DNA of 64,000 nt from Gonapodya sp. JEL0774 (lineage: Eukaryota; Monoblepharomycota; Monoblepharidomycetes; Monoblepharidales; Gonapodyaceae). A program made the translations under genes and the position numbers. The DNA lies in contig JADIIX010000124.1 of assembly GCA_027604505.1 (NCBI GenBank), forward strand, positions 1-64,000, read 5' to 3'. The notes under the pieces were generated by a model. That model did not search any database, was not told the origin of the DNA, and saw nothing but the letters and a program-made list of their open reading frames with translations. Every line of letters begins with the position of its first letter. Position 1 is the stretch's first letter. Below are positions 63,055 through 64,000 of the stretch, piece after piece.

Positions 63055-63204
63055 CGTAAATGCATGAGATTTTAATTATATACGATTTGAGCATTTATGA
63101 ATATTGATTGATGTCACTGTAAATCTGAACGGATGCAAACAACCAAAACAACAAAGAACAAAGCCTAAAACCTTTACACTTCCAGCTCTCCCAACACAAA
63201 ACTT

Positions 63205-64000
63205 TCACTCTTCTTTCACGGGGACAGTTCCTTCGATCATGGCTTTTCTAGTGCTCCCACCTACCCACTTGTGATCCTGCATCGTTCCAGATACGAGTTT
63301 CAAAACTCCACTCGCAACCTTCCAGGGCCATAATATTAAGTCCATAAAGGATGCAACGTATTGGAACAAAAGGCTGAGCGTTCCGAGGTGAAGTAAGCGC
63401 TCGGGAGTGGTGGGAACGTCGCGGGACGCTTGGAGCTTGAGAAAGAGCTCCTCCGACTCCATGAGCCGGCGTTCCAGCTCCCGGAACCTCTGCTCGTCCA
63501 TTTCCATCTTTGACGAACCACGTCTTTCCACCTTGCGCACGGTCCTGGCAATTTTATCCAACGACGGTCCCACAACCTTTTCCTTGACCGACTCTACTTC
63601 TTCCCTAGTTGCGCCCTCTCTCTGCAAAACTTCTACGGTTCTTTCCAGCTCGCTGATGCGGTGGAGCAACGAGTCCACTTCTGTGACCGGTGTAGCGATC
63701 TCCTTTTTCAAATAGAGGGTACGTTCCCGTAGGAGCTCGACTACCTCACCGAGCGGGCGCAAAGTCGCCACAAAGACGAAAGCCCCAATGTTAAGCTGTT
63801 TGACGATGGGCCCGTTGGAGGAGAAGAGGTTGTCTTTGCCAATCTTGAGTGCTATCCCCGCGAGGATCGGCGACGACAAATAGAGGACGAGGTAGACCAT
63901 TTGCCAGCGGAACAGTTCCCGCTCGGCAGCCTCCTGTGCTTCTCTGACGGCGGCAGATGACGGCGAGGGACCCCCGCCAGTCCGGCCTTCCTTCAAGGAA
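63205..64000 (-). CDS. Uncharacterised membrane coiled-coil protein, 5' end outside window
   Basis: An uninterrupted frame of 263 codons from the window edge to a stop at 63205. It opens with a hydrophobic region (LFRWQMVYLVLYLSSPILAG), a second one (LNIGAFVFVATLRPLGEVV), then a long charged coiled coil (LLHRISELERTVEVLQRE .. RFRELERRLMESEELFLKL). A third hydrophobic region (LSLLFQYVASFMDLILWPWK) and a basic end follow. No catalytic motif is seen. It is probably an organelle membrane protein with a coiled-coil middle; I do not recognise the family. Confidence 0.75.
   Translation of the reverse strand, partial: SLKEGRTGGGPSPSSAAVREAQEAAERELFRWQMVYLVLYLSSPILAGIALKIGKDNLFSSNGPIVKQLNIGAFVFVATLRPLGEVVELLRERTLYLKKEIATPVTEVDSLLHRISELERTVEVLQREGATREEVESVKEKVVGPSLDKIARTVRKVERRGSSKMEMDEQRFRELERRLMESEELFLKLQASRDVPTTPERLLHLGTLSLLFQYVASFMDLILWPWKVASGVLKLVSGTMQDHKWVGGSTRKAMIEGTVPVKEE

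Overview
The window reads as nuclear DNA of a fungus, most likely an early-diverging lineage such as a chytrid. Genes are split by short introns of about 60 to 130 bases with GTRAGY-type donors. The housekeeping set is fungal (UFD1, URA9-type dihydroorotate dehydrogenase, ERV1, SCD6/LSM14, CCR4, SUP45/eRF1, GND1, TRM112, MAK10/NAA35). It sits beside a spliced Fanzor nuclease, an FUBP-like KH protein and a hybrid-cluster protein. The chytrid assignment is inference from this mix; no rRNA is present to settle it.

Layout. 1-1391 holds the 3' part of a spliced Fanzor (eukaryotic TnpB relative). 1392-6073 is gene-poor and repeat-bearing: inverted repeats just 3' of Fanzor, and pieces of an element that recurs in inverse orientation near 37.2-37.9 kb. 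6074-8168 is an orphan gene on the plus strand, convergent with a very large minus-strand gene (about 8440-13612) that ends in an atypical protein kinase domain. 14012-19519 (minus) is one gene of about 25 exons that fuses an NADPH diflavin reductase to a complete hybrid-cluster protein (hydroxylamine/NO reductase). 19520-20857 shows nothing recognisable.

From 20858 on the window is mostly conserved housekeeping DNA. The order is NAA35 (+), FUBP-like KH protein (+), UFD1 (-), DHODH (+), a dual-specificity phosphatase (-), a small secreted peptide (+), the second repeat copy, ERV1 (+), SCD6/LSM14 (-, containing a 10-N assembly gap), a Zn2Cys6 regulator (+), a Nudix hydrolase (+), a Tat-SF1/Cus2 splicing factor (+), an S58/DmpA-type aminopeptidase (+), 6-phosphogluconate dehydrogenase (-), eRF1 (+), a C2H2 zinc-finger/AT-hook factor (-), CCR4 (-), TRM112 (+), a DHHC palmitoyltransferase (+) and the C-terminal part of an uncharacterised membrane coiled-coil protein (-).

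There are no operons. Several genes share functional themes: mRNA fate (SCD6, CCR4, FUBP-like, Tat-SF1), translation termination (eRF1, with TRM112 known to serve the eRF1 methyltransferase), and NADPH supply and use (GND1 and the Hcp-diflavin fusion). The two most interesting signals are the Fanzor gene with its structured 3' flank and the single-chain NADPH-reductase/hybrid-cluster enzyme. Exon joins were worked out by eye from reading frame, splice signals and family motifs, so boundaries can be wrong by an exon even where the gene call is secure.
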